A DNA stretch of 38,845 bases from an uncultured Clostridia bacterium (GTDB lineage: Bacteria; Bacillota; Clostridia; Oscillospirales; Acutalibacteraceae), in NCBI GenBank assembly GCA_947364045.1, contig CANARN010000018.1, positions 1-38,845 of the forward strand. The letters are read 5' to 3'. Below are positions 22,864 through 30,594 of the stretch, piece by piece. Each line of letters begins with the position of its first letter. Position 1 is the first letter of the stretch. Both the position numbers and the translations under genes were made by a program. A model generated the notes under the pieces. The model ran no database searches, was not told the origin of the DNA, and saw only the letters and a list, made by a program, of their open reading frames with translations.

Positions 22864-23451
22864 TTAAGCAAACATATTATCAACAAGTCCCGCAAAGCCC
22901 AAGAAGGACATTGAAACGAGAGATGCCGCAACAAGCGTTATGGGAAGCCCCTGCAAGGCTTTCGGAATATCGCACCCCTCAAGCCTTTCGCGAACGCCCG
23001 CAAACATGACCATTGCCACCATAAAGCCTATTCCTCCGCCAAGTGAATAAACAATTGACTGCCAGAAGTTGTAGCCGTTGTCAATATTAAGAAGAACAAC
23101 GCCGAGAACCGCGCAGTTTGTTGTGATAAGCGGAAGGTAAATGCCGAGCGCATTGTAAAGTGAAACCATATATTTTTTAAGTACGATTTCAACAAGCTGA
23201 ACAAGCGCAGCAATAACAAGAATAAATACTATTGTCTGCAAATATTCAATATTGTTTGCCCTGAGCAAAAGGTTTATCGGATATGTAACGGCAGTTGCAA
23301 GCACCATAACGAAGATAACCGCCGCGCTCATTCCCACCGCCGTATTAAGCTTTTTTGAAACGCCTAAGAACGGGCAAATACCGAGAAACTTGCAAAGAAT
23401 AAAGTTATTTGTAAGAATTGCCGTAAGAAGCAAGGATAAAGCTATTTTCAT
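22864..23451 (-). CDS. rnfA: Rnf complex membrane subunit RnfA
   Basis: The 195-aa protein has six membrane helices and the conserved opening ILTNNFILCKFLGICPFLGV, which carries one of the cysteines of the in-membrane iron-sulfur site shared with RnfE. The second conserved cysteine block is LITTNCAVLGVVL. It overlaps the rnfE stop by four bases (ATGA), so translation is coupled. RnfA and RnfE form a pseudo-symmetric pair conducting electrons across the membrane. Confidence 0.97.
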   Translation of the reverse strand: MKIALSLLLTAILTNNFILCKFLGICPFLGVSKKLNTAVGMSAAVIFVMVLATAVTYPINLLLRANNIEYLQTIVFILVIAALVQLVEIVLKKYMVSLYNALGIYLPLITTNCAVLGVVLLNIDNGYNFWQSIVYSLGGGIGFMVAMVMFAGVRERLEGCDIPKALQGLPITLVAASLVSMSFLGFAGLVDNMFA

Positions 23452-24203
23452 TTTGCATCAGCCTCCTCACAATTTTTACCGTCGGCAATAAGCGCGCAGG
23501 ACGATGCCATCGGGCAGGAAGCGCAGCCGTTAAGCTCTGCTTTCGGCTTGCCCTTTCTTTCTGCCAGCTTATTTGAAAGCGCAATCATAATGCCGAATAC
23601 AAAGAATCCGCCGGGAGCTAATACAAAAACAGTAAGCGGATTTTCATTTAAAAACGGAATTGTAAATCCATTAAACTGAATATCTCCGCTGAACACAGCA
23701 AGCAAATCCTTAATCCCAGAAAGGAATGTACCAGAGCCGAGGATTTCACGGACTGTACTCATAAGGAAAAGCGCCGCCGTAAAGCCTATGCCCATTCCGA
23801 GTCCGTCAACAGCTGACGCCAAAACCGCATTTTTTGATGCAAAAGCCTCCGCTCTGCCCAAAATTATGCAGTTAACAACTATTAAAGGCAAATAAACGCC
23901 GAGGGCTGAGTCAAGAGCCGGAACAAATGCCTTGACAAGCAACTGAATTATTGTAACAAACGACGCTATAATTACTATGTACGCAGGAATTCTGACCTTT
24001 TGCGGAATAATCTTCCGCAGAGCCGAAATTACAATGTTGGAGCAGAGAAGCACAGCCGTCGCCGCAACACCCATTCCTATAGCGCTTGAAACAGACGTTG
24101 AAACCGCGAGCGTGGGACAGGTTCCGAGAACAAGTCTGAAAACAGGATTTTCAGCGATAAGTCCTTTTGTAAACTCTTTGCCGATTGATTTTTTCTCAGC
24201 CAT
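23448..24203 (-). CDS. rnfE: Rnf complex membrane subunit RnfE
   Basis: The 251-aa protein is taken from ATG 24203 (MAEKKSIGKEF), after GGGGGTGAG; it overlaps the rnfG end by eight bases. Six helices carry the conserved NPVFRLVLGTCPTLAVSTS and LIVVNCIILGRAEAFA blocks, each with a cysteine for the membrane iron-sulfur centre. The C-terminus is extended by about 30 polar residues with CASCPMASSC and a further Cys. This cysteine-rich tail is seen in some clostridial RnfE proteins and may hold metal. Confidence 0.96.
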   Translation of the reverse strand: MAEKKSIGKEFTKGLIAENPVFRLVLGTCPTLAVSTSVSSAIGMGVAATAVLLCSNIVISALRKIIPQKVRIPAYIVIIASFVTIIQLLVKAFVPALDSALGVYLPLIVVNCIILGRAEAFASKNAVLASAVDGLGMGIGFTAALFLMSTVREILGSGTFLSGIKDLLAVFSGDIQFNGFTIPFLNENPLTVFVLAPGGFFVFGIMIALSNKLAERKGKPKAELNGCASCPMASSCALIADGKNCEEADAK

Positions 24204-24765
24204 TGTTCTCACCCCCTGTTGCATTTTTATAAATTTCAGTCGCTTTATTTACACAGCGTGTTACTGCGTTTGAAGTAATGGTTGCGCCTGTAAGAGCCTG
24301 AATTTCATTGTCTGCCGAAGCGCTCTTTGAAACCGTCAGCGCACCCGTTTTGCCTAAATATTCATTTCTGAAGCTGTCCTTCTTTGCGTTCATACCAAGA
24401 CCGGGGGTGTCGTCAATCGTAAGTATTTCAACACCGGTAATCTTTCCGTCCGCAGAAAAGCCTGTCATCACTTCGATTTTACCGCCGTAGCTTTTGTCAT
24501 CGGTAGTAACTGCATATCCCACTGTTTCCCCGTTTTTGTCTTTTGCAGTAAAATAAACATTACCGTTTTTGTCGGTCTTTTCCTCAAATTTTTCTGCATT
24601 TTCGCAAACTCTGAGTCTCGCCTCAGCGGCAGAAGCCGCGGCAACCTCTTTTATTTTTCCCTCAGTAACGGAGTTTGTCATTCCCAAAAGAGCCGTCGCA
24701 ACAGCACATATTAAGAAAAGCGAAACAGTCGGAATAAGAATATCCTTTAAATTAAACTTTTTCAT
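24196..24765 (-). CDS. rnfG: Rnf complex subunit RnfG (covalent FMN)
   Basis: The 189-aa protein has an N-terminal membrane anchor (9-29) and an extracytoplasmic FMN-binding domain. The flavinylation motif LTGATITS (158-165) places the FMN-carrying threonine at T164. It overlaps the rnfD stop by four bases. FMN would be added through a phosphoester bond by the ApbE encoded first in this operon. Confidence 0.96.
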   Translation of the reverse strand: MKKFNLKDILIPTVSLFLICAVATALLGMTNSVTEGKIKEVAAASAAEARLRVCENAEKFEEKTDKNGNVYFTAKDKNGETVGYAVTTDDKSYGGKIEVMTGFSADGKITGVEILTIDDTPGLGMNAKKDSFRNEYLGKTGALTVSKSASADNEIQALTGATITSNAVTRCVNKATEIYKNATGGENNG

Positions 24766-25733
24766 TCTGCCTTCGCCTCCTTTTTGTTTTTAGGAGTACC
24801 AAAGGGCTTGGGCGTTGTGATATGCTCAATATGCGGCACTAAAATATTCATAATAATTATTGAGAATGAAACGCCCTCGGGAAGATTGCCGAAAATTCTG
24901 ATAAGCGACGTAATAATACCGCATCCTACAGCATAAATAATCTTTCCTTTTTTTGATACGGGCGAGGTTGTATAATCCGTAGCCATAAACACCGCTCCGA
25001 GAACAAGTCCGCCCGCCATAAGCTCATAAAGCATATAAACGAAATCGCCTTTTCCGGCAATGAGCATTATAACAGCAACAGTACCGATGTAAGCTATTGG
25101 AATATGCCACGAAATAACACGCCTTACAAGAAGATAGACAAAACCGAGGAGCAGTGCCGCTATGCAAACCTCGCCGAGACATCCGCCCCGAAGACCCAAG
25201 AACATACCGAGTAAGCTTTGCTCCAGGCTTGCGCCGCTTTTCAGCGAAGCGAGGGGAGTAGCGCTTGTAAGCGGAATTGTGGACACAAGCGGTTCGGGGA
25301 ACGAACCCATTTTTGACGGGAACGATGACATCAGAACAATTCTGCCGATAAGAGCAGGGTTAACAAAATTCTGACCTATTCCGCCGAAAAACTGCTTGGC
25401 AATTACAATCGCGAAAAAGTCACCGATAATTACCATCCACACAGGCATTGTTGCAGGAACATTAAACGCAAGAAGCAGTCCCGTTACAACTGCCGAAAGG
25501 TCGCTTATTGTGTTATGCCGTTTCATAATACGTCTTGAAAGATATTCAAATATTACGCATGCGGCAACCGAAACAGCCGAAATAAGCAGTGTTCTTATAC
25601 CGAAAATAAAATATGCGGCAACAAGTGACGGCACAAGCGCGATTATAACGTCAAGCATTATTCCGCTTGTAGTCTGCCGTGAACGGAAGTGCGGAGAAGC
25701 ACTAACCGTGAGTTTAAGTTTTTGCTCGCTCAT
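24762..25733 (-). CDS. rnfD: Rnf complex membrane subunit RnfD (covalent FMN)
   Basis: The 323-aa protein is taken from ATG 25733, which shares ATGA with the rnfC stop and has GGGAGG upstream. Longer frames start inside rnfC and are rejected. About ten helices are present, with the family start SASPHFRSRQTTSGIMLDVI in pieces and PLTSATPLA (155-162), whose T159 is the probable FMN attachment site. The gene order C-D-G-E-A-B is that of Clostridia. Confidence 0.96.
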   Translation of the reverse strand: MSEQKLKLTVSASPHFRSRQTTSGIMLDVIIALVPSLVAAYFIFGIRTLLISAVSVAACVIFEYLSRRIMKRHNTISDLSAVVTGLLLAFNVPATMPVWMVIIGDFFAIVIAKQFFGGIGQNFVNPALIGRIVLMSSFPSKMGSFPEPLVSTIPLTSATPLASLKSGASLEQSLLGMFLGLRGGCLGEVCIAALLLGFVYLLVRRVISWHIPIAYIGTVAVIMLIAGKGDFVYMLYELMAGGLVLGAVFMATDYTTSPVSKKGKIIYAVGCGIITSLIRIFGNLPEGVSFSIIIMNILVPHIEHITTPKPFGTPKNKKEAKAE

Positions 25734-27070
25734 TTTGTCTGTGCCTCCCTTATAATTGATTTTGCAAGCCTCATATGCTGAACCAAAGGCTTGCCCGCCG
25801 GGCAGGAATATGCACAGGAGCCGCACTCCATACACACCATTGTCCCCGCGTGCTTAAGCTTTTCAATGTCCTTTGCCTTTGAAAATCTGACAATATTTGT
25901 AGGCACAAGCCCCATTGGGCAGGATTCGTGGCATTTACCGCAGCGGATACAGTCAGTTTCCTTTTTAACTGCAAGCGCGCCTTTATCCGTCTTTGTAAAC
26001 GCAAGAAGAGCGTTGTTGCCCTTTAAGGTCGGATAATTCGTACCAGAAAGCGCCATGCCCATCATAGGTCCGCCGCAAACTATTTTTTCGGGTTCAGCGC
26101 TGAATCCGCCGCAGAAATCAATTATGTAATCCATCGACGTGCCGACCGGAACTCTTATATTTTTCGGTTCTTTAATCGCAGAGCCGTCAACCGTCATACT
26201 GCGTGAAACGAGAGGCTTGCCCGTTTTAAGATATCTGCCGACAAACGCAATGCTCGCAACATTCATTACAACACAGCCAACGTCAGAGGGCAGCTTTCCG
26301 GGCGGTATTCTTCTGCCTGTTGCGCTTTGAATTATCATTTTTTCAGCGCCCTGCGGATAGCGTGATTTAAGAATCATAATCTTAACCTTATCGCCGCTGT
26401 CATTGTCAGCGTTCGCAATGTCTCTCAGCACCTCAATCGCCTTCGGCTTATTGTTTTCGACCGCAATTATTACGCTTTTAATATTTAGATATTTTGCAAC
26501 TGCGTTAACGCCCTCTAAAATATCATCGCCATGCTCTAAACACTCACGGTAGTCAACCGTAATAAACGGCTCGCATTCAGCCGCATTTATAATAAGTGTG
26601 TCAATTTTAGCGTTCTGCGGTAAATTCAGCTTAACGTGTGCAGGGAATCCTGCTCCGCCCAAACCTACAAGACCCGATTCTCTTACAGCCTTAATAAAAG
26701 ACTCCGTATCGTGAACCTCAGGCGGTGTAAAGCTCGCCTCAGTGTCTGCGCCGTCGCTTTCAATTACAACCGCCTTTGAAACAGCCCCCGAAGCCAGACG
26801 CACATCCTTAATCTCCTTAACCGTGCCTGAAACCGAGGCGAAAACGGGCGCGCTTACGTATTTGTCACTGTCGCCTATTTTATCCCCGATAAGAACGCTG
26901 TCGCCTGCCTTTACTGTAGGCATACAAGGCGCGCCGATATTCTGCTGCATCGCAATTGTAACAAACTGCGGTGTAGGTATTCTTACCACAGGCATTTCAG
27001 CCGTATTTTTAAAATGGGCAATGTCAACTCCGCCTCTGCCCTTTTTAACAGGCTTTAATACTCCTTTCAC
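25730..27070 (-). CDS. rnfC: Rnf complex subunit RnfC (NADH-interacting)
   Basis: The 446-aa protein uses GTG 27070, eight bases after AAAGGAG. It starts with the conserved GGVDIAHFKNTAEMPV block. The glycine-rich GLVGLGGAGFPAHVKL (around 130) and the TLIINAAECEPFI segment belong to the NuoF-like NADH/FMN-binding domain. Two [4Fe-4S] motifs are at 374-384 (CIRCGKCHESC) and 413-423 (CMECGSCAYSC). It passes electrons to NAD+ at the cytoplasmic side. It begins the rnf genes proper, 54 bp after the Gx gene. Confidence 0.97.
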   Translation of the reverse strand: MKGVLKPVKKGRGGVDIAHFKNTAEMPVVRIPTPQFVTIAMQQNIGAPCMPTVKAGDSVLIGDKIGDSDKYVSAPVFASVSGTVKEIKDVRLASGAVSKAVVIESDGADTEASFTPPEVHDTESFIKAVRESGLVGLGGAGFPAHVKLNLPQNAKIDTLIINAAECEPFITVDYRECLEHGDDILEGVNAVAKYLNIKSVIIAVENNKPKAIEVLRDIANADNDSGDKVKIMILKSRYPQGAEKMIIQSATGRRIPPGKLPSDVGCVVMNVASIAFVGRYLKTGKPLVSRSMTVDGSAIKEPKNIRVPVGTSMDYIIDFCGGFSAEPEKIVCGGPMMGMALSGTNYPTLKGNNALLAFTKTDKGALAVKKETDCIRCGKCHESCPMGLVPTNIVRFSKAKDIEKLKHAGTMVCMECGSCAYSCPAGKPLVQHMRLAKSIIREAQTK

Positions 27071-27124
27071 CTTTCCATCTCCTTTGAAAATAGTTTCTCT
27101 AATCTAAGCTGAGGGAAAACTCAT

Positions 27125-27649
27125 TTACGGCATACCCCATTCAGTTCCTCTGAGCTTATTAAAATAAGGTATCGCCGCTCTGAGTATTGCCCCCGTAATA
27201 ACCCCCGTAACTACCGATACAACAAGCAGTACAGGCGCATATCCGAAAACAGCCGAAGAGCCGACCGTAATGAAAGATACCAAAAGCTGACCCAAATTGT
27301 GACAAACCGCCGAAAGCACTCCTGCGCCGACACAGCCTGTCATTTTCAGTTTTCCAAGCACTATGAGCATACAAATTCCGCTGAGAACACCGCCTGCAAG
27401 GCTCATAAGCCCTGCAACCGCCCCCCTTGTCAGAAATGCAAAAAACGCTTTTGCAAAAACAATAAACAGTGTTTGGGAAACTCCCAAGCTCATTGCCGAA
27501 AACATAACAATAATATTGGAAAACCCGGGCTTTGCCCCCGGCGGCAAAAATGCAAACGTGGGTAAAAAGCCTTCAACAAACGAAAGCGCAACCGAAAGCG
27601 AGGTAAACAGCGCCGTCACCGTTAATTTTTGAATTTTAACGCCTTTCAT
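27125..27649 (-). CDS. Gx-type transporter / heptaprenyl diphosphate synthase component I-like membrane protein
   Basis: The 174-aa protein has about five helices. It shows the family pattern ALFTSLSVALSFVEGFLP, PPGAKPGFSNIIVMF and FLTRGAVAGLMSLAGG. Databases label it heptaprenyl diphosphate synthase component I or Gx family, but it resembles ECF-type S components more than an enzyme. The start overlaps the previous stop (TAATG). Its place between apbE/NusG-II and rnfC suggests a role in Rnf assembly or flavin/quinone supply; this is inference from context. Confidence 0.85.
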   Translation of the reverse strand: MKGVKIQKLTVTALFTSLSVALSFVEGFLPTFAFLPPGAKPGFSNIIVMFSAMSLGVSQTLFIVFAKAFFAFLTRGAVAGLMSLAGGVLSGICMLIVLGKLKMTGCVGAGVLSAVCHNLGQLLVSFITVGSSAVFGYAPVLLVVSVVTGVITGAILRAAIPYFNKLRGTEWGMP

Positions 27650-28011
27650 TACCCTGTCACCGCCCGAGGAGCATTTTTATCATTACCTTTAATCTCAACA
27701 GCTACTCTGTTCGGCGCGCAGACTGCAAACTGTCCTTTTTTTGAAAGATGTCCTGCATTTACGCATATTTTGTCACGGCAGGACGAGTCTTTTATATAAA
27801 TTTCTCCGCCGCCGTAAACGACCGAAACTCCGTTTACCGTTATTTCTTCTGTTTCATCGCTTCTTAAATCCACCGTTTTATATTCTTTTCCGTCAACACG
27901 TATTACAGCCTTTTCGCCCGTTTCCTTCGGTCTGAAAGCAAAAAGCAACAATGAAATCAGCAATACTGCCGTTATAACCGCAATGTCCCATTTTGTAACA
28001 AGCTTTTTCAT
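27649..28011 (-). CDS. NusG domain II (NGN-less) membrane-anchored protein
   Basis: The 120-aa protein has a single N-terminal membrane helix (10-27) and a NusG_II domain. The family pattern is clear: EIYIKDSSCRDKICVNAG, then GQFAVCAPNRVAVEI. Three cysteines (in SCRDKICV and VCAPN) are typical of the family and may form a disulfide or bind a metal. It shares ATGA with the apbE stop. The domain is unrelated in function to transcription factor NusG and is repeatedly found beside redox and flavinylation genes. Confidence 0.9.
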   Translation of the reverse strand: MKKLVTKWDIAVITAVLLISLLLFAFRPKETGEKAVIRVDGKEYKTVDLRSDETEEITVNGVSVVYGGGEIYIKDSSCRDKICVNAGHLSKKGQFAVCAPNRVAVEIKGNDKNAPRAVTG

Positions 28012-29027
28012 ACTGCGCTCACCGAAAATTCATCGTTTACAAGTGAAAACTGTTTTTCAAGCTGTTTTGAAATTATAACGCTTTTATCTTTTTTAACGAT
28101 TATGAACTCTGCCCCGAGTTCTTTTGCGAGGTCAAGCCCGTCCTCGCCCAAAATAAACAGAGCAGTCGAAAGAAAATCCGACAAAGTGCCGCCGTTTGTT
28201 ATAACAGTTACGCTTGTAATATCGCTGTCTGCGGGAATTGCCGTTTCTGCGTCAAAAATGTGGCAATACCTTTTGCCGTCTTTTTCAAAAAACTTTTCAT
28301 AATCGCCCGATGTTGAAAGGTAGCAGTCGCTCACTTCAACCGCAGCGAAATATTCGCCGGCATTTCCGAACGGGTCACGCACTCCGACCGCAACCTTGTC
28401 TGATTTACCGCATTTGCCGAATACGCCTACCGTGCCGCCGACAGTAACAATTCCGCCCTTTGCGCCGCCGCTTTTAAGGGTATCAATGCCCTTTTCACAG
28501 ACAGTGCCTTTGCCGAATGCGCCGAAGCTAAGCTTCGCATCGCCCCCGAGCGTTATTTTGTTTCCGCTGACAGAAAGGTTTTTCATATCGGCTTTTTTTA
28601 CGGTTTCCGCCAGCTCCTTCTCCGAGGGAATTCTTCCGCCCCCCGAAATGTTCCATATGTCAGAAATTGGTTTAGAGAGAAGCGTCATTTTCCCGCATTT
28701 TGAAATTAAATCCGTACATTCGTTTATATATGAAACCAACTCGCCGTTATTGTCTGTATATTCGCCGTTTTCATTTAGCTTAAACACGGCTGAGGTTTTC
28801 AAGGTATCTGACAGTACATTTGAATCCAGACGGTTTATCTCAGCAATCGCGCTTTTAGCTTTTTCTTCGCCGCCCTTTACGCCGAACACCGTAACCTTAA
28901 CCTCACTTCCGCAGGCAAATCCGTATTCGGTTTTTTCGGAATACATATCTTTAACCGCCGACAAAATAAACACTGCGAAAACTGCCGAAATGCACAAAAA
29001 CGGAAGAAGCTTTTTTACGGTTTTCAA
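28008..29027 (-). CDS. apbE: FAD:protein FMN transferase (ApbE)
   Basis: The 339-aa protein uses TTG 29027, five bases after GAGGTGAT. An N-terminal hydrophobic segment (8-24) suggests a membrane anchor or lipoprotein-like location outside the membrane. ApbE features are FGAFGKGTVCEK (FAD-binding), VTVGGTVGVFG, STSGDYEKFF with HIFDAET, and TNGGTLSDFLSTALF (metal-binding). The GG[ND] and DPxTG motifs are slightly divergent (GGTV, DAETA). It transfers FMN from FAD to threonines of RnfG and RnfD encoded by the same operon. It is the first gene after the promoter. Confidence 0.95.
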   Translation of the reverse strand: MKTVKKLLPFLCISAVFAVFILSAVKDMYSEKTEYGFACGSEVKVTVFGVKGGEEKAKSAIAEINRLDSNVLSDTLKTSAVFKLNENGEYTDNNGELVSYINECTDLISKCGKMTLLSKPISDIWNISGGGRIPSEKELAETVKKADMKNLSVSGNKITLGGDAKLSFGAFGKGTVCEKGIDTLKSGGAKGGIVTVGGTVGVFGKCGKSDKVAVGVRDPFGNAGEYFAAVEVSDCYLSTSGDYEKFFEKDGKRYCHIFDAETAIPADSDITSVTVITNGGTLSDFLSTALFILGEDGLDLAKELGAEFIIVKKDKSVIISKQLEKQFSLVNDEFSVSAV

Positions 29028-29065
29028 CTTATCACCTCGGATAAAATGTCATCTATACCATTTAT

Positions 29066-29094
29066 ATAATACTATAACAAGTAGATTTATTCAA
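29066..29094 (-). promoter_or_regulatory. Promoter of the apbE-rnf operon
   Basis: On the minus strand TTGAAT (29089-29094) and TATTAT (29066-29071) are 17 bp apart, 38 bp before the TTG start of apbE. Confidence 0.75.
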
Positions 29095-29137
29095 TACAAA
29101 ATGCAAAAAATTTTTATTTTAAAATGCCCCAAACCCC

Positions 29138-29166
29138 TTGAAAAATAAGGGATTTATTGATAAAAT
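29138..29166 (+). promoter_or_regulatory. Promoter of the iron alcohol dehydrogenase gene
   Basis: TTGAAA (29138-29143) and TAAAAT (29161-29166) are 17 bp apart, 31 bp before the start codon. CCCTT-N6-AAGGG overlaps the -35 element and could be an operator. Confidence 0.6.
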
Positions 29167-29197
29167 ATTAACAATCTGAAAGCTAAAGGAGAACGCT

Positions 29198-30310
29198 ATG
29201 GATACACAATTCAGCTTCTGTATGCCCGCTGAAATTTTAAGCGGCAAGGAAATAGTAAAAAACAGCGAAATTATATTTTCTTCTCTCGGAAAAAGATGTC
29301 TTATTGTAACGGGAAAATCCTCCGCCGAAAAATGCGGTGCGCTTGCCGACGTTACATACGCACTTAAAAAAGCCGAAATTGAATATTCCGTTTTTAATAA
29401 AATAACAGAAAATCCGCTGACACGCACCTGCTGTGAAGGCGGAAAAGCGGCGCGTGAATTCGGTGCCGATTTCGTTATCGGAATAGGCGGCGGCTCGCCT
29501 CTTGACGCAGCAAAAGCTGTTTGCGTTTATGCTGCCAACGAACACATTGTAAATGACGGTATATACACTGAAAAAATTCAAAATCCCCCTCTGCCGCTTA
29601 TTTTAATCGGCACAACGGCGGGTACGGGCAGCGAGGTTTCGGGCGTTTCGGTGCTGACAAGAGAAAACGGCAGAAAGCAAAGCGTAAGCGGCAAAAGCTA
29701 TTATGCAAAATACGTGTTAGCCGACCCGAAATACACCTACTCTCTTCCTGCGGCATCAACCGTTTCAACAGCTCTTGATGCATTCGCCCATGCGGTTGAA
29801 TCTTATTTTTCCAAAAAGTATGACTGCCTTTCACGCAGATTTTCCTGTCTTGCTTTAAGCGAAATTATTCCGATTCTCTCTAAATTCAGAAATCCGGATT
29901 TTACTCCCGATGAGAATGAACGCGACAGACTCTATTTTGCCTCTCTCTATGCAGGCTTTGCGCTGAATAAGGGCGGCACATGCTTCCCTCACGGAATGGG
30001 ATATGCTTTAACCGAAGATTACGGCGTTCCGCACGGTCTTGCCTGCGCAGTGTTTATCCCCGCTTTCCTTAAAGAAGCCAAAAAAGGAGATCCGGACGGC
30101 TTTGCCGAAATCGTCAAATCCTGCGGTATTTCGGAAAACGAGCTTTTCAAGCTTCTTGGCTCTCTTTGCAAGACGGACATTACAATTCCTATAGAAAAAA
30201 TTGAAGAATACAGAATACGCTGGACAACTCTTAAAAACTTTAAAAACTCGCCCACTGACTTTAATGCGGACGACGGCGCATCCCTTGTTTACAATCTTTT
30301 CGGAGAATAA
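29198..30310 (+). CDS. Iron-containing (group III) alcohol dehydrogenase
   Basis: The 370-aa protein starts at an ATG after AAAGGAGAA. The NAD(P)-binding GGGSPLDAAK (97-106) and GTTAGTGSE (138-146) motifs are present. The metal ligands can be assigned as D194 and H198 in TALDAFAHAVE, H265 in CFPHGMGYA, and H279 in GVPHGLACAV. Enzymes of this family interconvert alcohols and aldehydes (butanol, 1,3-propanediol, lactaldehyde and others); the substrate is not evident. It precedes the aminotransferase/aldolase unit on the same strand, separated by a hairpin and a new promoter. Confidence 0.94.
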   Translation: MDTQFSFCMPAEILSGKEIVKNSEIIFSSLGKRCLIVTGKSSAEKCGALADVTYALKKAEIEYSVFNKITENPLTRTCCEGGKAAREFGADFVIGIGGGSPLDAAKAVCVYAANEHIVNDGIYTEKIQNPPLPLILIGTTAGTGSEVSGVSVLTRENGRKQSVSGKSYYAKYVLADPKYTYSLPAASTVSTALDAFAHAVESYFSKKYDCLSRRFSCLALSEIIPILSKFRNPDFTPDENERDRLYFASLYAGFALNKGGTCFPHGMGYALTEDYGVPHGLACAVFIPAFLKEAKKGDPDGFAEIVKSCGISENELFKLLGSLCKTDITIPIEKIEEYRIRWTTLKNFKNSPTDFNADDGASLVYNLFGE

Positions 30311-30424
30311 TGCATTTTCTGTGTTTTATCCAAATAACATAGCCTTTAATTGTTAAATCTCACCAATCGAATTGAAGTCATAAAAGCAAATAATACTATA
30401 TATTGAAGTCTTTAGATATTTTTT

Positions 30425-30470
30425 ATCTAAAACATCAACCACCGTTTATGTGCAAACGGATGTTTTAGAT
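30425..30470. other. Perfect two-step hairpin between alcohol dehydrogenase and aminotransferase genes
   Basis: ATCTAAAACAT pairs with ATGTTTTAGAT and encloses CCGTTT / AAACGG. There is no T-run after it, and it lies 32 bp upstream of the next -35 element. It could be a terminator remnant, an operator, or an RNA stabiliser for the dehydrogenase mRNA. Confidence 0.6.
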
Positions 30471-30501
30471 TAAAATTAACTAAAAGTGAATTTTAAAAAA
30501 T

Positions 30502-30529
30502 TTGACAAAAAATTTTTTAATAGTATAAT
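30502..30529 (+). promoter_or_regulatory. Strong promoter of the aminotransferase-aldolase operon
   Basis: A perfect TTGACA (30502-30507) and a perfect TATAAT (30524-30529) have a 16-bp spacer, 66 bp upstream of the start codon. Confidence 0.85.
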
Positions 30530-30594
30530 TACAGGTGAACAGCGATTCACCGACTGAATTGCTACTATATTTTTTACAAACGGAGGAACCTTTT

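Noticed and set aside
25734-25835. Longer start for RnfD
   Set aside because: It lies inside rnfC; the ATGA overlap with GGGAGG upstream and the conserved MSEQKLKLTVSASPHFRS start support 25733.
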